Source of the DNA: a bacterium
GTDB lineage: Bacteria; JAHJDO01
Assembly (NCBI GenBank): GCA_030611945.1
Contig: JAUWOV010000040.1
Span: 1 to 16,188, forward strand
Direction of reading: 5' to 3'
DNA length: 16,188 nt
In this document: positions 1 to 6,667 of the stretch, one piece after another
How the letters are laid out: every line of letters starts with the position of its first letter
How positions within the stretch are numbered: position 1 is the first letter of the stretch
Made by a program: the position numbers and the translations under genes
Notes under the pieces: generated by a model
What the model was told of the DNA's origin: nothing
The model's input: only the letters and a program-made list of their open reading frames with translations
The model's database searches: none

Positions 1-503
1 TCTTTAATATATGTTGGTGCTGTTTTGGGCGGCCTGCCTCCTTTAATCTTATGATAATAGGCATAAGTCATTGGTTCTCCCCCTTTAAGCACTTCGGCTT
101 CTGCGACTTTACCAATAAAAATAGTATGCGTTCCTACACTAATATTGCCGGTCACTTCACACTCTAAATAACCCAGGCAATTTTGAATAACAACAGGCAC
201 TCCTGTTATTCCCAACTTATAACCTATGCCTTTGAATTTTTCCACTTCTCTGCCTGATTTAAAACCGAAGCGTCCGATAAATTCCATTGGCGCATCACGT
301 TCTAAAATTGATACAGTAAAAACCTTGCTTTCCTGAATGAACTGATGAGTTAAATTCTCTTTGTTGATACATACGCTAATCTGAGGAGGCTCTGCAGTTA
401 CCTGAAAAACAGTATTAGCGATCTGTCCGTTAAATTTGTCTTCTTTTTTAGAGCTCACTACATACATTCCATAACTTAATTTAAATAATGCGTTAATGTT
501 CAT
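1..503 (-). CDS. Flavin reductase-domain protein, probable Hrb-type (3' end outside window)
   Basis: Read by hand on the minus strand from the ATG at 503-501: 167 codons are open to the window edge with no stop. The protein starts MNINALFKLSYGMYVVSSKK and contains NGQIANTVFQVTAEPPQIS (residues 25-43) and GRFGFKSGR (77-85), typical of the FMN-binding flavin reductase-like (split-barrel) family. The last visible part, GGRPPKTAPTYIK, resembles the linker that joins this domain to a C-terminal rubredoxin domain in high-molecular-weight rubredoxins (Hrb, as in Moorella), which pass electrons from NAD(P)H to flavodiiron proteins that reduce O2 or NO. The rubredoxin part would lie beyond position 1 and is not seen. 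The start overlaps the stop of the upstream rrf2 gene by 4 nt (ATGA), indicating translational coupling; AAAGGG lies a few bases upstream. It could also be a flavoredoxin-like protein without rubredoxin. Confidence 0.85.
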   Translation of the reverse strand, partial: MNINALFKLSYGMYVVSSKKEDKFNGQIANTVFQVTAEPPQISVCINKENLTHQFIQESKVFTVSILERDAPMEFIGRFGFKSGREVEKFKGIGYKLGITGVPVVIQNCLGYLECEVTGNISVGTHTIFIGKVAEAEVLKGGEPMTYAYYHKIKGGRPPKTAPTYIK

Positions 504-907
504 TTTTGCCCTTTCAACAAATCCATTATTGTGATGGATTTTAGTTTTATTATTAGTTCTTCTTCTATTCTATCCATTTTTTCCTTAAGAGAACAGGTTT
601 TTATTTCAGGGCATGCTTTACCTCTGAAAACATGTTCCATCAGCTGGAATGGACCCTGAAATATCTCTATCATACTGAAAATCGTAATCTCCTCAGGTTT
701 CACTGCAAGAGAGAAACCGCCGCCAGTGCCTTTGAAAGATTTAAGCAATTTTTTATTGCTTAACATTTGCAGTATCTTTCTTAAAAAAGATTTTGGCATA
801 TTAAGTTTTTTAATCAGATCGGTTACAGTAACCGTATTTTCTTTTGCTGCCGCAATACAGCCAAGAGTCCTGACAGCATAATCCGTATCTCTTGTAAGCA
901 GTTTCAT
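500..907 (-). CDS. Rrf2-family transcriptional regulator
   Basis: 135 aa, the usual length for Rrf2 proteins (IscR, NsrR, CymR relatives). The N-terminal winged helix starts MKLLTRDTDYAVRTLGCIA and carries the recognition region TVTDLIKKLNMPKSFLRKILQML (about 27-49) and the wing GTGGGFSL (60-67), all family hallmarks. The cluster-binding region is incomplete. Cys99 and Cys105 keep the C-x5-C spacing of the second and third ligands of IscR/NsrR, but the position of the first ligand (about residue 93) is Val. Cys17 is the only other cysteine. It may therefore bind an Fe-S cluster with a non-Cys ligand, or sense redox or a metabolite differently. It is the second gene of a ldhA-rrf2-flavin reductase operon: 7 nt lie between the ldhA stop and its ATG (no strong ribosome binding site), and 4 nt overlap with the next gene. 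It probably regulates its own operon through the inverted repeat upstream of ldhA. Confidence 0.92.
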   Translation of the reverse strand: MKLLTRDTDYAVRTLGCIAAAKENTVTVTDLIKKLNMPKSFLRKILQMLSNKKLLKSFKGTGGGFSLAVKPEEITIFSMIEIFQGPFQLMEHVFRGKACPEIKTCSLKEKMDRIEEELIIKLKSITIMDLLKGQK

Positions 908-914
908 GCTTTAT

Positions 915-1964
915 TTAAAAACATCGTTTTTTTAATTTCTTCCTGCATTTATCACTTTCACAGCGATAACAAATTTCGTTTTGCAAATATCCGCCTTTAT
1001 AAAATTCAATAATATTATTCAAGGTCGTTTCTGCAATATTGGTCAATGCCTCTCTTGTGAAAAATCCCTGATGTGAGGTGATAAGAACATTTGGGAAAGT
1101 CATAAGTCTTGCTAATACGTCATCGCTGATCACAGTAGATGAATAGTCTTCAAAGAAATATTCACTCTCTTCTTCATAAACATCAAGCCCTGCCGCTCCG
1201 ATCTTTCCGCTTTTAAGACCGTTAATCAATGCCTGTGTTTTGATTAATTTACCTCTTCCCGTATTTATTATTATTACGCCCTGTTTCATTTGCTTTATGC
1301 TTTTCTCATTTATCATGTAATTTGTTTCAGGGGTTAGAGGACAATGAAGCGATATAATATCTGAAGATCTATACAGCTCGAAAAGCGTAACATACCTGAT
1401 ACCTGAAGCTTTTGCGTAAGCTTCATTAGGGTATGTATCGTATGCACATACATTCATGCCAAATCCCTTTAAAATTGAAACAAGGCATCTTCCTATCTTC
1501 CCTGTCCCGATTATGCCTGCTGTCTTACCGTGCATATCAAATCCCAATAGACCATTGATAGCGAAATTCCCATCGCGGGTACGATAATAAGCCTTATGCG
1601 TTTTTCTGTTTAAACCCATCATAAGCGCTGTTGCATGTTCAGCGACAGCGTACGGTGAGTATGCAGGTACTCGTACGACATGGATATTCTTGTATGCGGC
1701 ATTCAAATCAACATTATTGTATCCGGCGCATCGCATAGCAATAAGTTCTATCCCATTTTGTTTTAAAGTGCCGATTACTTTCTTATCCAGAATATCATTA
1801 ACAAAAGCACACACTACCTCGTATCCCTGAGTCAAATTAACAGAATCATGGTTTAAATGGCCTTTGAAATACTTAATTGAGAAACCGTACTTATCGTTTA
1901 CCTTATCAAAAAATTTCTGATCATACGGTTTTGTATCAAAAAATGCTATTTTAACGTTTTTCAT
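915..1964 (-). CDS. ldhA: D-lactate dehydrogenase (D-2-hydroxyacid dehydrogenase family)
   Basis: 349 aa; predicted to reduce pyruvate to D-lactate with NADH in the cytoplasm. The N-terminus KIAFFDTKPYD is typical of fermentative LdhA. The NAD-binding fold carries GTGKIG (153-158) with the acidic residue D176 (AYDTYP) that favours NADH. The catalytic triad is visible as R237 (NTGRGKL), E266 (LDVYEEE) and H298 (TSHQGF). The segment EYFFEDYSSTVISDDVLARL also matches the LdhA subgroup rather than phosphoglycerate or formate dehydrogenases. It is longer than E. coli LdhA (about 329 aa): after the usual terminal -NE it continues with a basic, cysteine-rich tail holding C332, C335, C340 and C348 (C-x2-C-x4-C-x7-C). 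It leads the operon with rrf2 and the flavin reductase gene. No Shine-Dalgarno sequence precedes the ATG, and a -10 box lies about 7 nt upstream, so the mRNA may be leaderless. Confidence 0.93.
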   Translation of the reverse strand: MKNVKIAFFDTKPYDQKFFDKVNDKYGFSIKYFKGHLNHDSVNLTQGYEVVCAFVNDILDKKVIGTLKQNGIELIAMRCAGYNNVDLNAAYKNIHVVRVPAYSPYAVAEHATALMMGLNRKTHKAYYRTRDGNFAINGLLGFDMHGKTAGIIGTGKIGRCLVSILKGFGMNVCAYDTYPNEAYAKASGIRYVTLFELYRSSDIISLHCPLTPETNYMINEKSIKQMKQGVIIINTGRGKLIKTQALINGLKSGKIGAAGLDVYEEESEYFFEDYSSTVISDDVLARLMTFPNVLITSHQGFFTREALTNIAETTLNNIIEFYKGGYLQNEICYRCESDKCRKKLKKRCF

Positions 1965-1999
1965 ATTATAAATGATACCAATATGGTGTCTTTTGTCAA
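1965..1999 (-). promoter_or_regulatory. Promoter of the ldhA-rrf2-flavin reductase operon
   Basis: On the minus strand a perfect -35 box TTGACA (plus positions 1994-1999) is followed after 16 bp by TATCAT (1972-1977), a 5/6 match to the sigma-70-type -10 box. Transcription would then start at about 1965, directly at the ldhA ATG (1964-1962). A perfect TATAAT also lies at 1965-1970 but is 23 bp from the -35 box and would start transcription inside the gene, so it is less likely to be the -10 box. Confidence 0.65.
1974..1990. promoter_or_regulatory. Candidate operator (inverted repeat within the ldhA promoter)
   Basis: The plus strand reads GATACCA-ATA-TGGTGTC, an imperfect 7-3-7 inverted repeat with 6 of 7 positions matching. 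It fills the spacer and overlaps the -10 box, so a bound dimer would block RNA polymerase. Dyad sites of this size with an ATACC/GGTAT-like outline are plausible for Rrf2 dimers, and an Rrf2 gene sits in the operon. Assigning that protein as the ligand is inference. Confidence 0.5.
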
Positions 2000-2031
2000 G
2001 GGAAAATTTTGGGCGGATGGACTTCTCCCTT

Positions 2032-2055
2032 AACAGACAGCTGAAGCTGTCTGTT
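2032..2055. repeat. Perfect 10-bp inverted repeat with 4-nt loop
   Basis: AACAGACAGC-TGAA-GCTGTCTGTT on the plus strand. No T-tract follows on either strand, so it is not a standard intrinsic terminator. It lies about 33 bp upstream of the ldhA -35 box, where it could be a binding site for a regulator, an mRNA 3'-end hairpin for the helicase transcript, or a mobile palindrome. Confidence 0.6.
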
Positions 2056-2101
2056 GTTCTCTCTGTCGCATTTCCTCGTCGATTGTCTTCTCCAACTGCA
2101 A

Positions 2102-2139
2102 CCGCCTGCTTTAGCTGGCGGCTATTGTAGGAGCAGCTC
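2102..2139 (+). repeat. REP-like palindromes left of the R-M block (copy 1)
   Basis: CCGCCTGC-TTTA-GCTGGCGG (2102-2121) is a stem of 8 bp with one T-T mismatch. It is followed by TGTAG (2126-2130) and the short palindrome GAGC-A-GCTC (2131-2139). A GTAG foot before a palindrome is the layout known from REP sequences mobilised by RAYT (TnpA-REP) proteins. No RAYT gene is in the window. Confidence 0.45.
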
Positions 2140-2205
2140 TTGTGGATGCCCGTTTATGCTATTCATGCCATTGCGAACCTTAAATCTCGAACGCTTTCGT
2201 GATGG

Positions 2206-2230
2206 TGTAGGGGCACGGCGTGCCGTGCCC
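2206..2230 (+). repeat. REP-like palindrome with TGTAG foot, left copy
   Basis: TGTAG (2206-2210) is followed by the 20-nt palindrome GGGCACGGCGTGCCGTGCCC (2211-2230; 9-bp arms around GT). The same element, with one base pair exchanged for another, occurs in opposite orientation at 9502-9526 on the other side of the hsd block. Confidence 0.7.
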
Positions 2231-2310
2231 TTTGCTTTGTTGTGTTATTCTTTGAATTGATTTGGGGATTCGGTAGGGTTAGGATTTGACATTGTTTTTT
2301 TAAGAATCAC

Positions 2311-4008
2311 CTATTTATTAACAATTTCTATTCTATCTTTTGAGATCCATTTCAGAAAGGTAGGCTCTTTCAACACCGATGAAATCAAATATACTTTTCT
2401 TTTTGTTCTGGATAGTGCGACAAGAAAATTACAAATTTCTTGATCTGTGATTTTAGTTTTGTCGTTATCCTTCACAAAGTACCGATTATCAAAATGAGTG
2501 ATAAAAACCAAGTCCCCTGCAAGACCTTTTGAACTTTGAATTGTTGTAGCTTTAATTGGTATTTTTCTAATTGCAGGATTGCCAATTCGCTGAAGGGTAG
2601 AATTTATTTCCTTCTTTAAAAATTCTTTTGATACTCCATAGGGATCAAATTTAATTTTTTTCAAAACCTCATCAAAATCATTATTATTAACAGGTTTGTT
2701 ATTCATGATGCATCTAAGAACTTTAAGCATGTTCTTCACTTCAATTTTATAACTGGGGTCAATAAGTTCATGAATCTTTTTATCTGGATATAAATCAGTA
2801 TTTTTTAATAAAGAAATAAACTCTTCTTTATGTATAAAAAATTTAGAAGCTATTCGCCAACCAAGATTATCTTTCTTATCTTTAAGAAGGAGTTTGATCC
2901 CATCTAATAAGGTTATTTCTGGCTCATCTTTAATTGCATACTCAATATTTTGCAAACCTTTTCCCTTTAAGACTTCAGCTATCGTATAAGATTGTTTTTT
3001 GAAAGGAGAAATAATCAACACTGAAAAATTGCTTTTCGTATCTTCTGCCATTTCTCCTATCTTCTTTTCAATAAACCAAGGAATTTGTTTTGCGAATATC
3101 TGTGAGTAGCCAATTTTTGAATATCTTTCACTTTCCTTATCTTTTTCTTCTTCGTCGAAATATGTAAATGGCTTATTAATACGTCCAATTAGGAAACCAG
3201 ATTTCTTAGCAGCGCCAATTATGTCATTAGTTGCATTAACAACAACGCGTGTGCATCGAGCACAAAAAGGCAAATTAAATGATTCATAATCGGGCATTTC
3301 TTTACCGTGTCTTTCGCGTATATGACGAGTACTAGCACTCTTAAATTCATAAAGAGCTTGGTCGTCATCACCTGCTAATAGAATTGGACTTTTTTCAGCG
3401 AGTAAATTAATAAGCGAAACCTCCAGTTTGTTGAAGTCTTGAAATTCATCAACGAGAATCTGATCATAAACTGGTATTTTATCCTTATATTTTTCAAAAT
3501 ATTTTACAGCAGCAAATATTATGTCTGCGTACCCATAATAATCATAATATCCTTTCCGTTTTTTATAGAATTTTATAAATTCATTCTTATCGTCTCTATT
3601 ATGGAATAATTTATCAAAATCAACCTTTTTGCCTATTAAAATTTCAGCATCGTGTTGTATTACTTTAGAAAGTTTCGGAGAAATCTTAATATTTTTTTTT
3701 GTAATTATACTAAGAATACTTCGGGTAAAACTGTGAAGGGTTCTTACATCTGACAAACCATATAATTCAAGGGATAAATCTTCTACAAGAGAATTTATAA
3801 AAGTTAGTGTAAGTGAATTTTGTTTGCCTTCAAGTATTTTTTTAAAAAGATAGGTTTTGCCAGTTCCTGGGCCTGCTACTACTACTTTTTTAGTTGACTG
3901 AGAATACAATATTGCCTCAACATGCTTTTCTCTGTCACACTTAGTGTTAGCGTATTTTATTTCTTTTGATACTGTCATTTTTATTCTATTGTTTTCTCTC
4001 TCATCCAA
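2311..4008 (-). CDS. UvrD-like superfamily 1 DNA helicase attached to the type I R-M operon
   Basis: 565 aa. SF1A helicase motifs in order: Walker A AGPGTGKT (45-52), Walker B DEFQD (187-191), motif III GDDDQALY (213-220), motif V region QSSKGLAGD (491-499) and motif VI VALSRTKRKVYL (530-541). Motif IV, usually NYRS, reads CARC here (249-252), keeping the arginine (R251) but placing two cysteines around it. The protein is shorter than UvrD/PcrA/Rep (about 650-750 aa) and closer in size to defence helicases such as GajB of Gabija, but no GajA-like nuclease is nearby. The given start is TTG, 8 nt inside the end of hsdS, with GAGGTGG just upstream; an ATG at 3978-3976 (residue 11) is an alternative. 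The overlap shows co-expression with hsdS. It may help process DNA during restriction or be an independent anti-phage gene. Sampled blocks are much more A+T-rich than hydA, suggesting a different origin. Confidence 0.88.
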   Translation of the reverse strand: MDERENNRIKMTVSKEIKYANTKCDREKHVEAILYSQSTKKVVVAGPGTGKTYLFKKILEGKQNSLTLTFINSLVEDLSLELYGLSDVRTLHSFTRSILSIITKKNIKISPKLSKVIQHDAEILIGKKVDFDKLFHNRDDKNEFIKFYKKRKGYYDYYGYADIIFAAVKYFEKYKDKIPVYDQILVDEFQDFNKLEVSLINLLAEKSPILLAGDDDQALYEFKSASTRHIRERHGKEMPDYESFNLPFCARCTRVVVNATNDIIGAAKKSGFLIGRINKPFTYFDEEEKDKESERYSKIGYSQIFAKQIPWFIEKKIGEMAEDTKSNFSVLIISPFKKQSYTIAEVLKGKGLQNIEYAIKDEPEITLLDGIKLLLKDKKDNLGWRIASKFFIHKEEFISLLKNTDLYPDKKIHELIDPSYKIEVKNMLKVLRCIMNNKPVNNNDFDEVLKKIKFDPYGVSKEFLKKEINSTLQRIGNPAIRKIPIKATTIQSSKGLAGDLVFITHFDNRYFVKDNDKTKITDQEICNFLVALSRTKRKVYLISSVLKEPTFLKWISKDRIEIVNK

Positions 4009-5101
4009 ACCACCTCTGCATCAGCGCGTTAAAATGATTATCCATTTCCTCTAATGATGTGCGCATTTTTTGTTTTGTTTGTTCCACTTGTTTAACAATA
4101 TCAGCGAATTTGTTCTGCAAATCTATTGGAGGAACAGGAATCGATAATTTTCCCAAATCTTCTTTAGTAATAGCTTCCCTTGTCGCTCCTCCTGCACTTG
4201 CAAGTCGAAGCAAAAAACTTTTAAAACTGCCAGATGTTAACAATAACGACAAATATACCGAGTTAACTTTTTTATTTGGGTGAATGATTGCAACATGTTG
4301 ATTAACTCGCGCTGGCAGAATTTCTTTTGGAACAATTGCACATCTACAAACAGAAGCCCCTGTAATATTAAACAAAACATCATTTTCTTGAACAATAACA
4401 TTTCTAAGGTTTTCTGCCTGCATATCATCTATATAAGCAAGCCCCTTGTATTCGAACATATTATTCTGAATATTCATACTTCTGATTAAAGCTACTCCCT
4501 CATTCTTATATGAACTTTTCCCACCTCTAGGTGTCGCCCCACTGCCTATTTTTGTAGATAGGTCCGACAACTCATGATTAGACCAAGCTTTATTATTCAT
4601 TACCGGATCGCCGAACATTTCAAGAAAAACGGATTTGATATAGTCGTCAAGGATAGTGAGTTGTTCTTTGCGTTTTTTTCGAAGGCTGTCGGCGGTGTCG
4701 AGAATTTCTACAATCTGTTTTTGTTTTTCCAAAGAGTAATTGGGCAATTTAATATCTGTCAGATTAGCCATCTTTATATATTTGATGACTCCGCCTATTG
4801 ATTGATTTCTTAACTTTTCTAAATATTTATTTAAAAAATGAAACAAGAATCTTGCATCTAATTGATTCTTTTGCAAGATTTCAACAACATAGGTTCGCTG
4901 ATAAGCATCAAACTTACCTTTATAATGTTTGATATTCAAATCACCGTTCCCTGCAACAAGCACACATTCACAATCAAAAGAATATGAGTCTATTTTTTCA
5001 GATTTTTGAGCACATGTAAAAAAAGGATATCTTCCATTTCTAACTTTTGCATTTACATCTAAATTGCCTGTTTTAATTTTAGATACATTGCCTAATAGCA
5101 T
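4001..5101 (-). CDS. hsdS: Type I restriction-modification specificity subunit HsdS
   Basis: 366 aa; sets the DNA recognition sequence of the HsdR2M2S complex. Two target recognition domains are visible. TRD1 (about 1-120) starts abruptly with LGNVSKIKTGNLDVNAK. A central helical spacer (about 122-162) contains LEKQKQIVEILDTADSLRKK, and the typical FLEMFGDP follows at 159-166. TRD2 (about 170-325) has WSNHELSDLSTKIGSGATPRG, and a second helical region (326-366) starts PPIDLQNKFADIVKQVEQTK. The two half-repeats fit a bipartite site; TRD sequences do not allow me to predict it. The length is at the short end for the family, mainly at the N-terminus. It starts within the hsdM stop (TAATG, 1-nt overlap) and its TGA overlaps the helicase start, so hsdM-hsdS-helicase are translationally coupled. 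Confidence 0.95.
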   Translation of the reverse strand: MLLGNVSKIKTGNLDVNAKVRNGRYPFFTCAQKSEKIDSYSFDCECVLVAGNGDLNIKHYKGKFDAYQRTYVVEILQKNQLDARFLFHFLNKYLEKLRNQSIGGVIKYIKMANLTDIKLPNYSLEKQKQIVEILDTADSLRKKRKEQLTILDDYIKSVFLEMFGDPVMNNKAWSNHELSDLSTKIGSGATPRGGKSSYKNEGVALIRSMNIQNNMFEYKGLAYIDDMQAENLRNVIVQENDVLFNITGASVCRCAIVPKEILPARVNQHVAIIHPNKKVNSVYLSLLLTSGSFKSFLLRLASAGGATREAITKEDLGKLSIPVPPIDLQNKFADIVKQVEQTKQKMRTSLEEMDNHFNALMQRWFG

Positions 5102-6651
5102 TACAATAATCCTTTAAGTTTGTCTATATCAGCTTCAATCGCTTTATTGTTTTCCTCAATCTTCCCCAAAATCACTTCTGGCTTATCATATTTGGGTGGT
5201 GTATAGTCAATCTCTTTGTAGCGATTAATGCTCAGGTCATATTTATTATCAATGATTTCATTTACCGGCACAAAGAAATGCTTTGCCTTGCGATCATCAT
5301 TTGCATTTTTGTTTCGTGCCTTCCATTCATTAACAATATCCGGTAGGTCATTTACTTCAATTCTGTCACGCTTATCATCCAGCGAATAGCCGTCTGCCTG
5401 CATATCATAAAACCACACTCGTTCAGTTGTACCGCCTTTAACAAATACCACAATGGCAGTGCTAACTCCGGCGTAAGGTTTAAATACACCTGAGGGCATA
5501 GAAACAACACCCTGCAATTCGCAGTCTTCAATAAGCATTTTCCTTAAACTCTTATGAGCATTTGATGAACCGAATAAAACGCCGTCAGGCACAATCACAG
5601 TAGCACGTCCACCGATTTTAAGTGAATTGATAATCCTGTTTACAAAAAGAAGTTCTGTCTTTTTTGTCTTAAGCGATAAATTTTCATTAATATCTCCTGC
5701 ATCAATACTGCCTTTAAACGGCGGATTAGCAAGGACTACATCATACTGATTATCTTCATTGTATTTTTTGGAAAGCGTATCAACTCTTTCAATGTTCGGA
5801 TACGTGATACCATGAAGCATGAGATTCATTAAGCCGATACGAACCATAGTTGTGTCAAAATCATAACCGAAAAATGTTTTTTCACGCAGATCTGTCCACA
5901 AACGCTGATCAGTGAGCTTATCGCCGAATCCACGCTCGAAACCGTCCTCGTCTTTTGTCATATGATTTTTACTGGTATGAGTTGTTAAGATATGTTGATA
6001 GGCTCCAAGTAAAAATCCTCCTGTTCCGCATGCAGGATCGCCTATGGTCTCTCCTATCTTAGGACTTACCAATTCACACATCAGTTTAATAATGTGCCTT
6101 GGTGTGCGAAACTGTCCGTTTTTGCCGGATGATGAAATTTCTGCTAGCAAAAATTCGTACATATCACCCTGTGTATCATGAAATGTCTGTCCAGCTTGCG
6201 TCTGTTTTTCTATTTCAGCATAAAGCGCATCAATAATGCTGACGGCTTCAACAAGAAGCGAGGGTTTGGGAATAATAAACACAGCATCTGCCATGTATTT
6301 GGCAAAAACACTGTTTTCTCCATTGACCTGTTTGATGAATGGAAAAGCCTTTGTCTGTACATGTGTTAACATCTCTCCGCCTTCAAGCTGTTTGAAATGA
6401 CTCCAGCGAAGCGTCTGCCTGTCTAGTTTTTCTTTTGTTGTTGGTAAGATAAATTTTCCCTCAAATACAGAAGTATATTTTTCTCCAGTCCATTCAGCGT
6501 CTTTTTTAAGCTTGCTGTCAATTTCATCTAACCGGCGCATAAATAAAAGATACGATATCTGTTCAATAGCTGTTAATGGATTAGCAATACCGCCGGCCCA
6601 AAAATTATTCCAGAGTTGACTTATTAATGATTTCATTTTTGGCGTTAACAT
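5101..6651 (-). CDS. hsdM: Type I restriction-modification DNA methyltransferase subunit HsdM
   Basis: 516 aa; N6-adenine methyltransferase that uses S-adenosylmethionine and, with HsdS, protects host DNA. The N-terminal helical domain (about 1-150) starts with LWNNFWAGGIANPLTAIEQISYLLF. The catalytic domain shows the pre-motif GQFRTPRHIIKLM (179-191), SAM motif I DPACGTGGF (205-213) and catalytic motif IV NPPF (309-312). LIEDCELQGVVSMPSGVFKPYAGVSTAI is also typical of HsdM. Length is normal for the family. AGAGG lies just upstream of the ATG; 16 nt separate it from hsdR, and it overlaps hsdS by 1 nt. All motifs are intact, so an active modification enzyme is expected. Confidence 0.97.
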   Translation of the reverse strand: MLTPKMKSLISQLWNNFWAGGIANPLTAIEQISYLLFMRRLDEIDSKLKKDAEWTGEKYTSVFEGKFILPTTKEKLDRQTLRWSHFKQLEGGEMLTHVQTKAFPFIKQVNGENSVFAKYMADAVFIIPKPSLLVEAVSIIDALYAEIEKQTQAGQTFHDTQGDMYEFLLAEISSSGKNGQFRTPRHIIKLMCELVSPKIGETIGDPACGTGGFLLGAYQHILTTHTSKNHMTKDEDGFERGFGDKLTDQRLWTDLREKTFFGYDFDTTMVRIGLMNLMLHGITYPNIERVDTLSKKYNEDNQYDVVLANPPFKGSIDAGDINENLSLKTKKTELLFVNRIINSLKIGGRATVIVPDGVLFGSSNAHKSLRKMLIEDCELQGVVSMPSGVFKPYAGVSTAIVVFVKGGTTERVWFYDMQADGYSLDDKRDRIEVNDLPDIVNEWKARNKNANDDRKAKHFFVPVNEIIDNKYDLSINRYKEIDYTPPKYDKPEVILGKIEENNKAIEADIDKLKGLL

Positions 6652-6667
6652 AAAAACCTCTCTTTTA

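Larger units (their letters stand above)
1965..2310. other. Intergenic region between the helicase gene and ldhA
   Basis: 346 bp with no convincing gene. It holds the ldhA promoter and operator (1965-1999), a perfect 10-bp hairpin (2032-2055) and a cluster of palindromes (2102-2121, 2126-2139, 2206-2230). A 68-codon plus-strand frame at 2054-2260 runs through these palindromes, lacks family features and is taken as chance. I see no intrinsic terminator with a T-tract for the hsd/helicase operon in the minus direction. Confidence 0.6.

Noticed and set aside
1965-1970. Perfect TATAAT as the -10 box of ldhA
   Set aside because: It is 23 bp from the TTGACA box and would place the transcription start inside the coding sequence. 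TATCAT at 16 bp fits better.
2102-2230. CRISPR array
   Set aside because: The palindromes differ in sequence and are irregularly spaced; there are no repeated units with spacers.
2054-2260. 68-codon plus-strand reading frame between the helicase gene and ldhA
   Set aside because: It runs through several palindromes, has no ribosome binding site or family features, and is antisense to the direction of all other genes.
2311-4008. Gabija defence system (GajB helicase)
   Set aside because: No GajA-like ATPase/TOPRIM nuclease gene lies next to the helicase; the neighbours are hsdS and an intergenic region.
4001-5101. Truncated or phase-variable hsdS
   Set aside because: The TRD1 start is short, but both recognition domains, both helical spacers and an uninterrupted frame are present, with no inverted hsdS fragment or simple repeat nearby.
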